Shown: piece by piece, positions 43,479-53,131 of the stretch
Layout: the number at the start of each line of letters is the position of its first letter
Numbering within the stretch: position 1 is the first letter of the stretch
DNA from: Desulfopila inferna
GTDB taxonomy: Bacteria > Desulfobacterota > Desulfobulbia > Desulfobulbales > Desulfocapsaceae
DNA: 64,000 nucleotides
Assembly: GCF_016919005.1 (NCBI RefSeq)
Contig: NZ_JAFFQE010000008.1
Span: 124,001-188,000, forward strand
Direction of reading: 5' to 3'
Translations under genes and position numbers: made by a program
Notes under the pieces: generated by a model
Seen by the model: the letters and a program-made list of their open reading frames with translations, nothing else
The model's database searches: none
What the model was told of the DNA's origin: nothing

Positions 43479-45560
43479 TTACTTGTTTCTCTCTTCCTGG
43501 TGTTTCTTGACCAGTTCTTCACTTACACCCTTTGGAACCTGCTTGAAATTTGAGAATTCCATGGTGAATTCCGCTTTCCCCTGAGTCAGGGAACGCAGGG
43601 CAGTACTGTATCCAAACATTTCCGAGAGAGGCACTTCCGCTTCAATAACAGTATAGTTGCCTTCTTCCATCGTGCCGATGATCATGCCGCGACGTTGATT
43701 AAGAGATCCCATAACCGATCCCTGAAACTCCGCGGGACCCTCTACGGCAACCTTCATTATCGGTTCCATAATAACAGGCTTGGCCTTTAAATAGCCTTCC
43801 TTGAAAGCTCCAACGGCGGCAAGTTGAAAGGCAACATCAGATGAGTCGACCGCATGCGCCGCCCCGTCATTTATGACACAGCGTACACCGGTGATAGGTG
43901 CACCGCAGAGAGAACCTTTAGCAAGGCTTTTGGTAAATCCTTTATCACATGAACCGATGAATTCCCGGGGAATGGCGCCGCCGACAATCTTATCGACAAA
44001 TTCATATTCGCTCTCATCGTTGGGCTCGATATATCCGGCAACACGGGCAAACTGCCCCGAACCACCTGTCTGCTTCTTATGAGTATAGTTGAAGTCGGCC
44101 TGCTGCGTTATGGTTTCGCGATAGGCTACCTGAGGTGCGCCGACCTGTACTTCGGCTTTATATTCACGCTTCATCCGCTCGATATACACATCGAGGTGGA
44201 GTTCCCCCATTCCGGACACGATGGTCTCGCCTGTTTCATGGTCGACATAGGTTCTGAAAGTAGGATCTTCCTTGGTAAAACGATTGAGCGCCTTAGACAT
44301 ATTCACCTGGGCTTTATTGTCCGCAGGCACGATAGCCAGGGATATTACCGGCTCCGGAATGTGCATCGAGGTCATCGAACAGGAGATATCAGAAGAGGTA
44401 AAGGTATCGCCTGAAGCACAGTCGACTCCGAAAAGGGCGACTATGTCTCCGGATCCACAGGTTTCTATCTCCTCCATCTCATCGGAGTGCATGCGTACAA
44501 GACGACCGATTTTCACCTTTTTACCTGTTCGACTGTTGTAAACCGTATCGCCCTTATTCAGCGTTCCCTGATAAGTGCGGACATAGGTCAACTGTCCATA
44601 GCGTCCGTCTTCAAGTTTGAAGGCCAGCATAATAAGAGGATCTTCGGGATTGTTGGTCACCTGGAATTCGGTTTCGCCATTTTTCAGGTCGAGTCCGTAG
44701 TTTACAACATCGGTGGGGCTCGGCAAATATGCTTTGACTGCGTCCAGCAATGTCTGAATACCTTTGTTTTTGTAGGCGGAGCCAATAAATACCGGAGTAA
44801 ACTCCAGGGCCAGCGTTCCCCTGCGAACGGCTTCATTGATAAGGTCCGGACTAATCTCGCCTTCTTCAAGAAGAGCCTCCATCAGTTCTTCTGAGTACAT
44901 GGAGACTTCCTCCAGCAGAAGAGCACGGCGCTCGGTGGCCTCATCCAGAATATTTTCAGGAATATCTTCCACACGAAGAATCTCTCCGTGCTCGCCATCA
45001 TAGTATGTGGCCTTCATGGTAACCAGGTCCACTACCCCTTTGAGCTCACTCTCCAAGCCTATGGGCATCTGCATCATATGCGCATTGAGCTGCAGCTTGT
45101 CACGCAGCTGCCCGGTGACTTTTTCAGGATTCGCACCGGTTCTGTCGCACTTATTTACAAAGGCGATGCGGGGCACATTGTAGCGGGTCATCTGGCGATT
45201 TACCGTAATGGACTGCGACTGAACACCACCCACCGAACAAAGCACCAGGACGGCACCGTCAAGAACCCTCAAAGCCCTTTCCACTTCAACGGTGAAATCG
45301 ACATGGCCGGGAGTATCGATAATGTTTATATCGGTATCTCCCCAGGTGCAGTAAGTAGCCGCCGACTGAATGGTGATGCCACGCTCCTTCTCGAGCTCCA
45401 TGGAGTCCATCTTGGCACCGACACCATCCTTACCGCGAACCTCATGGATGGAATGTATTCTATTAGTGTAGAAAAGTATGCGTTCGGTCAGAGTGGTTTT
45501 CCCCGAGTCGATATGTGCACTGATTCCTATATTTCGTACTTTCGATAAATCTCTTTTCAT
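43479..45560 (-). CDS. fusA: elongation factor G, spd/mitochondrial-like type
   Basis: A complete 693-residue EF-G, the GTPase that moves tRNA and mRNA through the ribosome. G1 reads AHIDSGKT (residues 15-22) with [12 protein letters not shown] where the common bacterial form is HIDAGKTTTTER, G3 DTPGH, and G4 [24 protein letters not shown] and [11 protein letters not shown] are strongly like mitochondrial EF-G1 and the spdEFG1 group of spirochaetes, planctomycetes and deltaproteobacteria. C-terminal domains IV-V are intact ([25 protein letters not shown]). It is not in a str operon (no rpsL, rpsG or tuf), as usual for such paralogues. GAGGGC precedes the ATG. Confidence 0.93.
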   Translation of the reverse strand: MKRDLSKVRNIGISAHIDSGKTTLTERILFYTNRIHSIHEVRGKDGVGAKMDSMELEKERGITIQSAATYCTWGDTDINIIDTPGHVDFTVEVERALRVLDGAVLVLCSVGGVQSQSITVNRQMTRYNVPRIAFVNKCDRTGANPEKVTGQLRDKLQLNAHMMQMPIGLESELKGVVDLVTMKATYYDGEHGEILRVEDIPENILDEATERRALLLEEVSMYSEELMEALLEEGEISPDLINEAVRRGTLALEFTPVFIGSAYKNKGIQTLLDAVKAYLPSPTDVVNYGLDLKNGETEFQVTNNPEDPLIMLAFKLEDGRYGQLTYVRTYQGTLNKGDTVYNSRTGKKVKIGRLVRMHSDEMEEIETCGSGDIVALFGVDCASGDTFTSSDISCSMTSMHIPEPVISLAIVPADNKAQVNMSKALNRFTKEDPTFRTYVDHETGETIVSGMGELHLDVYIERMKREYKAEVQVGAPQVAYRETITQQADFNYTHKKQTGGSGQFARVAGYIEPNDESEYEFVDKIVGGAIPREFIGSCDKGFTKSLAKGSLCGAPITGVRCVINDGAAHAVDSSDVAFQLAAVGAFKEGYLKAKPVIMEPIMKVAVEGPAEFQGSVMGSLNQRRGMIIGTMEEGNYTVIEAEVPLSEMFGYSTALRSLTQGKAEFTMEFSNFKQVPKGVSEELVKKHQEERNK

Positions 45561-45634
45561 GGCTTTTGCCCTCTACCAGTATCTACCAGCCGGAACATTT
45601 CCGACTCCCCTTAAAAATTTACGGGAATAAAAAA

Positions 45635-45664
45635 ATAAGGAGCCGCAGCTGCCTGCAACTCCTT
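45635..45664 (-). terminator. terminator after LysE/small-protein unit
   Basis: On the minus strand: TAAGGAG, internal loop, GCAG-4-CTGC, CTCCTTA, followed by TTTTTTTATT. A classical intrinsic terminator. It ends the lysE-like and small-protein transcript 267 bases beyond the latter's stop, and stands 75 bases before the fusA start, so fusA needs a promoter in that short gap. Confidence 0.85.
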
Positions 45665-45930
45665 ATATATGACATATTCAGGTGTTATTCAATTCAACAA
45701 CAGCAAGCGCCCCACAAAACAGAAACAGCACCTCTGCCGCAGTGGCTCCAATATAACACCCAAAAAACAGCAAGTAAAGTGTTATTTAAAAAAACAGCTG
45801 GTTTTCCCCGCCGTATCTCACCCGTGGGCTGAAAACCAACTTCACCTGCGCCGGGGTCATATCGTCAGATATTCTCCTGCCGTCATTCCACCGCCATCCC
45901 GGGAGAGACAATCATCGGAGCCCGGATCTT

Positions 45931-46095
45931 CTACAGACCCATTTTCTCTTCCAGCTTTTCGATTTCGGTAAGCAGGGTGCGCCGTTCATTCTCGGAAAGA
46001 TCGGCACACCGCAGCCGTTTCTGCAGACCGGCCAGAATCATCTCTTCCCTGTATTCGTTACAGGTATAGGTGTTATTATCCTGTTTGTCGCTCAT
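45931..46095 (-). CDS. 54-residue conserved-looking small protein
   Basis: This short frame, ATG 46095 to TAG 45931, encodes 54 residues: MSDKQDNNTYTCNEYREEMI, then LAGLQKRLRCADLSENERRT and LLTEIEKLEEKMGL. It is hydrophilic with a helix-loop-helix pattern: EYREEMILAGLQKRL, a break at ADLSENER, and a second helix TLLTEIEKLEEKMGL. From memory, similar short proteins (TC-EYR-EMIL-GL-KRL ... LSEEER ... I-KLE--MG) occur widely in Desulfobacterota, which I cannot verify here. It follows the LysE-like gene by 22 bases, same strand, and ends before a terminator. Function unknown. Confidence 0.7.
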   Translation of the reverse strand: MSDKQDNNTYTCNEYREEMILAGLQKRLRCADLSENERRTLLTEIEKLEEKMGL

Positions 46096-46117
46096 TTTTG
46101 TCGCTCATCATTCATAT

Positions 46118-46759
46118 TCAGATCAGTCTGTCAAAACCGCTATAGAAAAAATATCCTGAAAAAACAGCAAGAAAAAAGGCACAACCGCCAATGAGCCGAC
46201 GATAGCCTCTATCCGTCAGAAAATGTCTCCCCTTGCAGACCCCAAAAGACACACAGCCATACCAGGCAAAATCGGCCAGTATGTGCCCCAGAAAAAAGGC
46301 GGCAACACCGGCAATACCGAATTTGGCGGAATAGACAATATAGCCGAAGCCGACACTGGCCCACCACAGAAGAAAATAGGGATTGGCGGCGCTCAGCACA
46401 ACCCCTGCGACAATGAGATTTCGCCGATCCTCCCCTTCCGCCTCGAGCCGAAGATAGAGTCTGGGGAGTTCCCGGAACATGGAATAGGCCATCCACATGA
46501 GGATAATACCACCCACCAAAGAAATGGTGACAAAAACATCATCGCGCAACAGCAAAGGAGCCAAACCGGAAAGCAGGGCTGCAACTACCACCAGTTCCAG
46601 GATTCCATGACCGATAATCATGAGCGGGCCTGCGGTGGCGCCGCGGCGGGAACTTTCTGTTATCGTCACTGACAACAAAGGACCGGGCATCAGGGCGCCG
46701 GATAGGGCAATGACAAACGAGGAGAAAAATATTGTGAGAATAACCGGCAGCATCGGCAT
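46118..46759 (-). CDS. LysE-family exporter
   Basis: A 213-residue membrane transporter of the LysE/RhtB family, which exports amino acids or related small molecules. I use ATG 46759 (MPMLPVILTIFFSSFVIALS); a longer frame from 46843 lacks support. Six hydrophobic helices are seen, with SGALMPGPLLSVTITESSRRG (helix 1 and loop, the family's G-x-x-x-GP motif), IIGHGILELVVVAALL and AANPYFLLWWASVGFG (conserved NP). Substrate unknown. Followed by the 54-residue protein, probably in one transcript. Confidence 0.88.
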   Translation of the reverse strand: MPMLPVILTIFFSSFVIALSGALMPGPLLSVTITESSRRGATAGPLMIIGHGILELVVVAALLSGLAPLLLRDDVFVTISLVGGIILMWMAYSMFRELPRLYLRLEAEGEDRRNLIVAGVVLSAANPYFLLWWASVGFGYIVYSAKFGIAGVAAFFLGHILADFAWYGCVSFGVCKGRHFLTDRGYRRLIGGCAFFLAVFSGYFFYSGFDRLI

Positions 46760-46988
46760 TGTATACACCAAATTCACAAAGAGGGCAACCGGGGATGCAG
46801 GCGCCGCCAGGGAGGTGCTCCCGGTAATCAGCATCGACGGCAATCGACTTCTCTCTGGAATGATGATCGGTTAATTGCCCTTTGATTTTTCCTGCCAAAC
46901 CCAGGTAATATGATTATTAAAGCTTTAATGCGACAATACACTGAAAAGACACACCCACCAACACATTCCACCAATGAAACGAGGGAAA

Positions 46989-48491
46989 ATGCTCAATCCA
47001 TATTCTGCCCTAAAAGAACAGTTTCAAAGAATTGCCCGGCTCGATCACGCCCTGACCTTCCTGCAATGGGACCAGCTGGTAATGATGCCTCCGGGCGGCA
47101 ATGACACGCGCTCAAAATCCATTGCCGAGCTGACGATGATGCGTCATGAGCTTCTCTGCTCCGAGGTTCTCGGCGACTTACTGCAACAAGCACAAGAGCA
47201 GGAAAATTCGGACCGGACTCAGAGCAGAAGCCTCCTTGAGATGGAAAGGAGCCGCCGCCGTGCCGTCAGCGTGCCCGGCGACCTGGTGAAGGCCAAATCT
47301 CTGGCCGGCTCTCTTTGCGAGCATGGATGGAGAAAACAGCGTAAGCAGAATGACTGGACCGGATTTCTCACCACTTTTACCGAAGTGGTCAATCTCTCCC
47401 GCCAGGAGGCTAAAGCCCGGCAGGCAGCTGCTCCCGACAAATTTCCCACTCCCTATGATGCGCTTCTCGATCTCTATTGCACAGGTGACGACAGCGCATT
47501 CATTCAGGATATTTTTACTCTGCTGAAAAAAGAGCTGCCGGAAATTCTCGCTCAGGTGGATAAACAGGCGAATGAGAAGAAAGTGGAGCTTCTCGGCTCG
47601 TTCCCTGTCGAGCAACAGAAAGAATTGAATCGCAAACTCATGGAACTCCTGGGGTTCGATTTTCAACAGGGGCGCCTGGACGTCAGCCTGCATCCCTTCA
47701 GCACCGGTGACCGAGGAGATCAGCGTATCACCACCAGATTCAGGGAAACCGATTTCTTCCAGGCACTGTTGGCCACTGCCCATGAAACCGGCCACGCCGG
47801 CTATCAAAACGGCCTGCCCGCGGAATGGGACGGCCTGCCCATCGGCTGCTCCCGCAATATGAGCATCCATGAAAGCCAGAGCCTGCTCTTCGAAAAACAG
47901 CTGTTTCTCTCTAAACCCTTTCTCTCCTTTTTCACTCCATTCATCCATCAATTCCTGCCGCAGACCGGTAAATGGTCCAGCGACCAGATCCTCTCTTCGG
48001 CAACGATTGTACGGCCCAGCCTCATCCGAGTCGAGGCTGACGAGGTTACCTATCCCCTGCATATCATTCTCAGATTCGAAATTGAAAAAGAGCTGATTAA
48101 CGGCACTATCGAGGCCGCGGATATTCCCGACTTATGGGATGCCAAAATGCAGGAGTATCTGGGACTGTCGACCAAAGGTAATTATCGGGAAGGCTGCCTT
48201 CAGGATATCCACTGGACCGACGGCAGTTTCGGTTATTTCCCTTCCTACACTGTGGGAGCACTCAATGCCGCCCAGCTCTTTGCCGCCATCACCCGAAAAT
48301 TTCCCGACTGGAGCGACAGGCTCAAGCAGGGAGACGTCTCCTTCCTGCGCCAGTGGCTTGACAAGATGATCTGGAGCAAAGGCAGCTCTCTGGAGTCTCA
48401 GGAAATAATGGAAGAGGCCACCGGGGAAGGAACCAATGCCGCCTACCTGCTCTCTCATCTCAGGTCTCGTTTCCTCGAAGACCGGCAATAA
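46989..48491 (+). CDS. M32 family metallocarboxypeptidase
   Basis: A 500-residue thermostable-carboxypeptidase-1-like enzyme (family M32). I start at ATG 46989 (MLNPYSALKEQFQRI), preceded by GAGGGAAA; an in-frame ATG 15 bases earlier lacks a ribosome site. Zinc motif HETGHAGYQNG (HExxH) and the family's HESQSLLFE with the third ligand glutamate are seen, plus IRVEADEVTYPLHIILRFEIE and VGALNAAQLF. It removes C-terminal residues from peptides, excluding proline, in the cytoplasm. It starts the plus strand opposite to lysE. Length 500 is standard. Confidence 0.94.
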   Translation: MLNPYSALKEQFQRIARLDHALTFLQWDQLVMMPPGGNDTRSKSIAELTMMRHELLCSEVLGDLLQQAQEQENSDRTQSRSLLEMERSRRRAVSVPGDLVKAKSLAGSLCEHGWRKQRKQNDWTGFLTTFTEVVNLSRQEAKARQAAAPDKFPTPYDALLDLYCTGDDSAFIQDIFTLLKKELPEILAQVDKQANEKKVELLGSFPVEQQKELNRKLMELLGFDFQQGRLDVSLHPFSTGDRGDQRITTRFRETDFFQALLATAHETGHAGYQNGLPAEWDGLPIGCSRNMSIHESQSLLFEKQLFLSKPFLSFFTPFIHQFLPQTGKWSSDQILSSATIVRPSLIRVEADEVTYPLHIILRFEIEKELINGTIEAADIPDLWDAKMQEYLGLSTKGNYREGCLQDIHWTDGSFGYFPSYTVGALNAAQLFAAITRKFPDWSDRLKQGDVSFLRQWLDKMIWSKGSSLESQEIMEEATGEGTNAAYLLSHLRSRFLEDRQ

Positions 48492-48617
48492 GACATCTTT
48501 GATAGATGCCTGGAAACAGGATGCTTGCAGACGGACTGTGGAGACGCTCCCTCGAGCCACAGGGCGAAAAAATATTTGCCACCCAGTCGGTCGTAACCTC
48601 AACCCAGTAAAAAAAAC

Positions 48618-48644
48618 GCCGGCAGAAGAATGACTCCTGCCGGC
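48618..48644. terminator. terminator between M32 peptidase and katA
   Basis: GCCGGCAG-11-CTGCCGGC is a perfect 8-bp GC-rich stem. On the minus strand a run of eight T follows, so it is the katA terminator; on the plus strand only TTTT follows after six bases. Confidence 0.85.
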
Positions 48645-48677
48645 TCCTGGTTTTCGCGAAGAGAAAAAAAAACAACT

Positions 48678-50132
48678 CTATTCGTCCCTGACCCCTTTGG
48701 CGATGCGATCACCTGTTTCCTTATCGATATTGCACCAGTATTCGAAAGCACGTTCGAGGACCGGTTCGGTGACCCCCTTCTTGAGGTGCCCTACTACATT
48801 GGAAACCAGCCGGTCACGCTGGGCATCGTCCATGACCTCGCGCACCAAAGTACCGGGCTGGATGAAATCATCATCATCCTTCCGCGGGGCATAAGCGGCA
48901 CGGATGAACTCCCCGCTTGCACTCCAAACCTCGACCTCCGGGTAACGTTCAGGATCGGCCTGCGGACCACCTTTGGAATTTGGTGCATACACCGGATCGG
49001 TGACGTTCTCGACCCGCATGGCACCATCTTTGCTGTAGCTGTGCACCGGTGCCTGGGGTCGGTTCACCGGGATCTGCTTGTAGTTGACTCCGAGTCTGGC
49101 TCGATGAGCATCGGCATAGGAAAAAAGCCTGGCCAGCAGCATCTTGTCGGGGCTTGGCCCGATGCCCGGCACAAAACTGCTGGGCTCGAATGCAGCCTGC
49201 TCGATTTCGGTGTGAAAATCGGTGGGGTTGCGGTTGAGCACCAACCTGCCGACCTGGTGCAACGGATAATCGCCGTGCGGCCACACCTTTGTCAGGTCGA
49301 AGGGGTTGAATCGGTAGGTCTCGGCATCGGCAAAGGGCATGATCTGCATCTTCAGGGTCCAGCTGGGAAAGTCTCCTCGCTTGATGGCATCGAAGAGATC
49401 GCGCCTATGGTAATCGGCATCCTCACCGGCAATCCTGTCGGCGTCCTCCTGGGTAAGAAAATCTATGCCCTGATCAGTCTTGAAATGATACCTTACCCAG
49501 AAACGTTCCCCTGCTCCATTCACCCACATATAGGCGTGGCTCGAGTAGCCGTTCATGTTCCGCCAGGTTTTTGGTATGCCGCGATCTCCCATGAGCCAGG
49601 TAACCTGATGGGCGGATTCGGGCGAGAGGGTCCAGAAGTCCCACTGCATGTCATGATCGCGTAAGCCGTTATCGGCACGGCGTTTTTGGGATCTGATGAA
49701 ATGCTGGAATTTCATAGGATCGCGAACGAAAAACACAGGCGTATTGTTGCCGACCATATCGTAATTGCCCTCGCTGGTGTAAAACTTGAGGGCAAACCCG
49801 CGGGGGTCGCGCCAGGTGTCTGGGCTACCCCGTTCACCTGCCACCGTAGAGAAGCGGATCATCGTGTCCGTCTTGGTCCCCGGCTGAAAGACTGCCGCCT
49901 TGGTATAACTGCTGACATCATGGGTTACCTCGAAATAGCCGAAGGCTCCGGAACCCTTGGCGTGCGGCTGGCGTTCAGGAATCCGTTCGCGGTTGAAATT
50001 TGCCATCTGTTCAAGAAGATAGACATCCTGGAGCAGAATGGGCCCGTCAATACCGACGGTGAGGGAAAACTCATCACTGGCAACGGGCCGTCCGGAATCC
50101 ATTGTCGTAGGCTTACGTTCATGGTTGCTCAT
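48678..50132 (-). CDS. katA: monofunctional haem catalase
   Basis: A 484-residue clade-3-type small-subunit catalase that splits hydrogen peroxide. The distal-histidine region [17 protein letters not shown] and [26 protein letters not shown] are clear, as are the [12 protein letters not shown] block and the proximal haem ligand tyrosine in [20 protein letters not shown] stands ahead of the ATG. No signal peptide, so cytoplasmic. Its start overlaps the 3' end of a decayed PerR-like gene by 14 bases, the natural regulator position. Confidence 0.97.
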   Translation of the reverse strand: MSNHERKPTTMDSGRPVASDEFSLTVGIDGPILLQDVYLLEQMANFNRERIPERQPHAKGSGAFGYFEVTHDVSSYTKAAVFQPGTKTDTMIRFSTVAGERGSPDTWRDPRGFALKFYTSEGNYDMVGNNTPVFFVRDPMKFQHFIRSQKRRADNGLRDHDMQWDFWTLSPESAHQVTWLMGDRGIPKTWRNMNGYSSHAYMWVNGAGERFWVRYHFKTDQGIDFLTQEDADRIAGEDADYHRRDLFDAIKRGDFPSWTLKMQIMPFADAETYRFNPFDLTKVWPHGDYPLHQVGRLVLNRNPTDFHTEIEQAAFEPSSFVPGIGPSPDKMLLARLFSYADAHRARLGVNYKQIPVNRPQAPVHSYSKDGAMRVENVTDPVYAPNSKGGPQADPERYPEVEVWSASGEFIRAAYAPRKDDDDFIQPGTLVREVMDDAQRDRLVSNVVGHLKKGVTEPVLERAFEYWCNIDKETGDRIAKGVRDE

Positions 50133-50418
50133 GTAATCCTCCTTTTTTTTTCAAAAACGGCTCAGCAGTTGACGCGACACCCCGGTCAACTCTGGTTGAG
50201 AAAAACTCTTTACCAAAGGGTGTAGCGGATCCTGGGGAGACAGTCGGCAATCGTTTGCGGACACGGGTAAAAAGTGGCTCAACATCCGGGTGATCTATGG
50301 CACGTGCCAGTTCGCGAAATATCTCAATCCGCTGATGCGTACACTTAAGCCCCCGCTCCTGACAGACCTTGGTGAAATGCCATGCGGCTGGCGATGGTGG
50401 AGCTTTTGTTCCATACAC
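50119..50418 (-). pseudogene. PerR/Fur-like regulator remnant upstream of katA
   Basis: A 99-codon frame from GTG 50418. Residues 15-60 match the winged-helix part of PerR/Fur (FTKVCQERGLKCTHQRIEIF, REL, HPDVEPLFTRVRKRLPTVS). After TVS the family continues as DTVYRTLW; here the frame becomes unrelated, while the +1 frame reads RYTLW then stop. So the gene is frameshifted and has lost the metal-binding dimerisation domain, including its Cys and His ligands. Normal length would be about 140-150. It stands at the usual place of perR ahead of catalase. Confidence 0.7.
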
Positions 50419-50421
50419 GCC

Positions 50422-50437
50422 CTTATTTAGGAATAAG
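50422..50437. promoter_or_regulatory. 16-bp palindrome, PerR-box-like
   Basis: CTTATT-TAGG-AATAAG, perfect 6+6 inverted repeat, just upstream of the regulator remnant. It resembles Per/Fur boxes (TTATAATNATTATAA type) in AT-rich arms. It lies 290 bases from katA. Binding is inferred. Confidence 0.45.
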
Positions 50438-50717
50438 AGATATTAGTATGTCATATGACAAAACGGATGTTACTGTCAAGGACAGTGCAAGGAAATTCCC
50501 GAAATGGGGAAAAGATCATGCAGCAGGAGCAACCACGATATCAGCAATCACTGGATGAACACAAGGAACAGCTGGCGCTGCATGTTCCTGCCTTTTCCCC
50601 AGAAAATCATGCCACGCAAGGTATAGCTCAAGTGGTGTTTGAGGCAAGACGAACTGCCGGGCAGAGCACGGGCATTGTTGAGCGAATCAACAATGTGCTT
50701 ATGAATATTTTCATGAC

Positions 50718-52127
50718 CTACCTCCAGCTGCTGGTTGCCTTTTCGGACAATTCAATATCTTTGAAGGCGATCCTGTCGCCGATGTGGGAGATGCCGATCC
50801 TGTCGAAGGACCCCGGGCTGCCGGGAGAGTTTACCTGTAACAATTCCATGCCATCGACGTTGACAGTCATCTCTCCTGTGGTCGAACGGGTCCACTCGAA
50901 GGTATGGGATGCTCTTTTTTCAAGTCGTATCGGCTGGGCTTGTGAAATTACTTCCCTGGCATTTTCGCCGTATGTTTCAAAAAGCTTGGCCCGCTCACCC
51001 TTTCCCGGATGAAAAACGAATCTGTAGCCAGGCGCAGATGCATCTTGTCTTTCAACAGAGAAAACCAAACCCTCGGTCGAATCGAGAGAACCAGTCTTGA
51101 CGCGCAAGGCGAAGGAATCGGCAAACGAGATATCTTTTTCCAAGCGCGCAAGTTTCTCGGCTTTAAGGGATTCCTCTCCTCGCAGCAGAACCTCAAGCAG
51201 GGTGAGGGCCAGGTCATCGGAACCGTTTTGCGGTGATCCCCAGGTGCTGCTGGAGGAAGCGACAAGACCGGTGCCGGGCTCGAGTGTAAAACTGCCTCGC
51301 ACTGTTCGCCAGTCCTCGCCTCCTCGATAGCCGCGGGCCTCAAAGTGCTCCCGCAACACCTGATCAGGCCATTCATCGGCGCCGGAACCAGCTAATTCTT
51401 CCAGCCTCCTGATCAGCCATGGCTGGGCCGCGCCTTCGCTTTCAGCCTGGCGGATGATCCTGCGCAATTCCTGCTTAATAGTACTGTCGCCGGAAATGTA
51501 GTCACCGGAGCTGTCAGGAAACGAGGATGAGGGTGGCAGATAGCGCGTTAGCCCCATATTGGCCAGCAATGAAGGGGTTATCCTGCCGTTTTCGGCAAGT
51601 CGGTTTTCTTCCTGATATCTGCGTATGGCCTCCCTCGTGCGCTCGCCGGGAACCCCGTCGATGGCACCGCGGTAATATCCTTTTCCTGCCAATACCATCT
51701 GTACCTGGCGGATGACCACGGGTGTGGCGATTTCCGAACCACCGGATGTGTCATATCGGTGCCGCCAGTCTTCGATACGGCGATGTGCCTCGGCGATTTC
51801 CCGCCCAGACATCTGCCGGCTGATCTTGCCTTTGAGTTCCGCCGCATCCGCTACCCCGTTCATTTCAGCCAGTTGCAACCAAAAATACGCTTCGGGGTAA
51901 TCCCTTTCTATGCGCCGGCCATTGGCATACATCCTGCCCAGTATGTACTGGGCATGCGGGTCGTTTTTTTCCGCAAGTCTGATGTAATGCTCCACTGCCA
52001 CCTCATTGCTGCCAAGTTGCCGGGAATCGCTTTGGAAATCCGTATCTTCGAGAGCAACAGCCCATGTCGACCATCCCACGAGCATGAAACAAAGGAAAAG
52101 AAGAATTTTTGACCTTGATATAATCAT
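50718..52127 (-). CDS. exported Sel1-repeat / peptidoglycan-binding protein
   Basis: A 469-residue envelope protein. A signal peptide is seen (MIISRSKILLFLCFMLVGWS..., cleavage after about residue 25, AVALE). Residues ~45-105 hold Sel1-like repeats (AEKNDPHAQYILGRMYANG and AYFWLQLAEMNGVADAAEL). About 135-195 is a PG_binding_1 domain (VQMVLAGKGYYRGAIDGVPG, REAIRRYQEENRL). The C-terminal 200 residues look like a beta-sandwich (TFEWTRSTTGEMTVNVDG, DRIGISHIGDRIAFKDIEL). This suggests a periplasmic cell-wall-bound scaffold. It is unlinked to known partners. No catalytic motif seen. Confidence 0.82.
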   Translation of the reverse strand: MIISRSKILLFLCFMLVGWSTWAVALEDTDFQSDSRQLGSNEVAVEHYIRLAEKNDPHAQYILGRMYANGRRIERDYPEAYFWLQLAEMNGVADAAELKGKISRQMSGREIAEAHRRIEDWRHRYDTSGGSEIATPVVIRQVQMVLAGKGYYRGAIDGVPGERTREAIRRYQEENRLAENGRITPSLLANMGLTRYLPPSSSFPDSSGDYISGDSTIKQELRRIIRQAESEGAAQPWLIRRLEELAGSGADEWPDQVLREHFEARGYRGGEDWRTVRGSFTLEPGTGLVASSSSTWGSPQNGSDDLALTLLEVLLRGEESLKAEKLARLEKDISFADSFALRVKTGSLDSTEGLVFSVERQDASAPGYRFVFHPGKGERAKLFETYGENAREVISQAQPIRLEKRASHTFEWTRSTTGEMTVNVDGMELLQVNSPGSPGSFDRIGISHIGDRIAFKDIELSEKATSSWR

Positions 52128-52297
52128 TGTGTCTACTCCTGTAGCTGGGTTCTGGTTTTACTGTCCACTGCATTCACAATAGTAAGCCAATTGCGTGCTG
52201 TCCACCTGCCTCACGCCTCAGAGATCCTGCATGTGCCGGTAATTTTTGGTCTATCTTCCTGAAAAAACAAAAATTCAGGTCTTTTCCGGCGAACAGC

Positions 52298-52759
52298 TTA
52301 CCCTTGTAGCTGCCACCGTCCATAGGAATCACGGCAGGCGGTTGTATAGGTTTTCTCTGCCCTGCCGTTGATGTAGGCAATAATTTCAGCCTCGCGGCAG
52401 GCGCCATAGGCCGAGTTCGAAGTAGAATACGCCGGCCGGGGGAGAACCTGATAGCTATTGCCGCTGTCGGGATTTCGCCATGAAGCTGTCTGGCCTGAGG
52501 GTGCATATTCGAAAGCATCATGCAGTCGCTGCCGGTCGTACTTGTCCATTTCGTTACCTACCACATATCCAAGCAATCCGCCCACGGCAGCGCCGATCAG
52601 AGTTGCTTCCGTATCCCGACCGATCAGCTGGCCGAGAAGAGCGCCTCCGGCCGCACCACCCGCAACTCCCTGTTGCCCCCGGTTCATGTCGACGCCGGCA
52701 CAGGACGTCATCAGCACCATGATTGCCATCAGCATGCCATATACGATTTTTCTATTCAT
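52298..52759 (-). CDS. glycine-zipper lipoprotein
   Basis: A 153-residue lipoprotein. Start at ATG 52759 with AGAGGAAGGAATC upstream; a longer frame to 52828 is not supported. Lipobox LMTSC gives Cys18. Residues ~26-63 are two glycine-zipper stretches (GVAGGAAGGALLGQLIGRD and LIGAAVGGLLGYVVGNEMD), as in 17-kDa surface antigens and related outer-membrane lipoproteins. The C-terminal part (SWRNPDSGNSYQVLP, YTTACRDSYGRWQ) is the small conserved RT821/OmpA-like tail of this group. Likely envelope stress or surface role; not known. Confidence 0.85.
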   Translation of the reverse strand: MNRKIVYGMLMAIMVLMTSCAGVDMNRGQQGVAGGAAGGALLGQLIGRDTEATLIGAAVGGLLGYVVGNEMDKYDRQRLHDAFEYAPSGQTASWRNPDSGNSYQVLPRPAYSTSNSAYGACREAEIIAYINGRAEKTYTTACRDSYGRWQLQG

Positions 52760-53131
52760 GATTCCTTCCTCTGGTGTTTTTTTATCTTCCTTCCCGTCTC
52801 CAGTCATGCCTTGTCTTGCTGCCGGCATTGCACCGTTGAGGGGAAATCCTCTAGTGACAATTCCACTCTACGTCCGACGGTCTCCCCTGTCAGTAGACGT
52901 CTGTCGACATTGCTGGAAATTCAGGGTGATATTGACCCGATGTCGACCTGGATGACGGCATGCCAACAACACAGCGATCGTTCCAGCTCACTACAAATGA
53001 GCAGGTGTCATTTGAGAATTCTGCAGCAAGGAAGGAATGCGCGCGGATCCATGATGGAGAGAGACGTTCTGCAGCAGCAGCTTTTACAAAGCCTATGCGA
53101 TTAAGAGGAATGAGCCTGATGCCGGCAGCGT
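52760..53131. other. spacer between lipoprotein and histidine kinase
   Basis: About 370 bases, transcribed minus-ward on both sides. I see no hairpin with T-run, no repeat and no acceptable gene; open frames here lack ribosome sites. Confidence 0.4.

Noticed and set aside
50455-51012. 185-codon plus-strand frame upstream of catalase
   Set aside because: Its 3' half runs antisense through the well-supported Sel1/peptidoglycan-binding gene, and the first half shows no known pattern.
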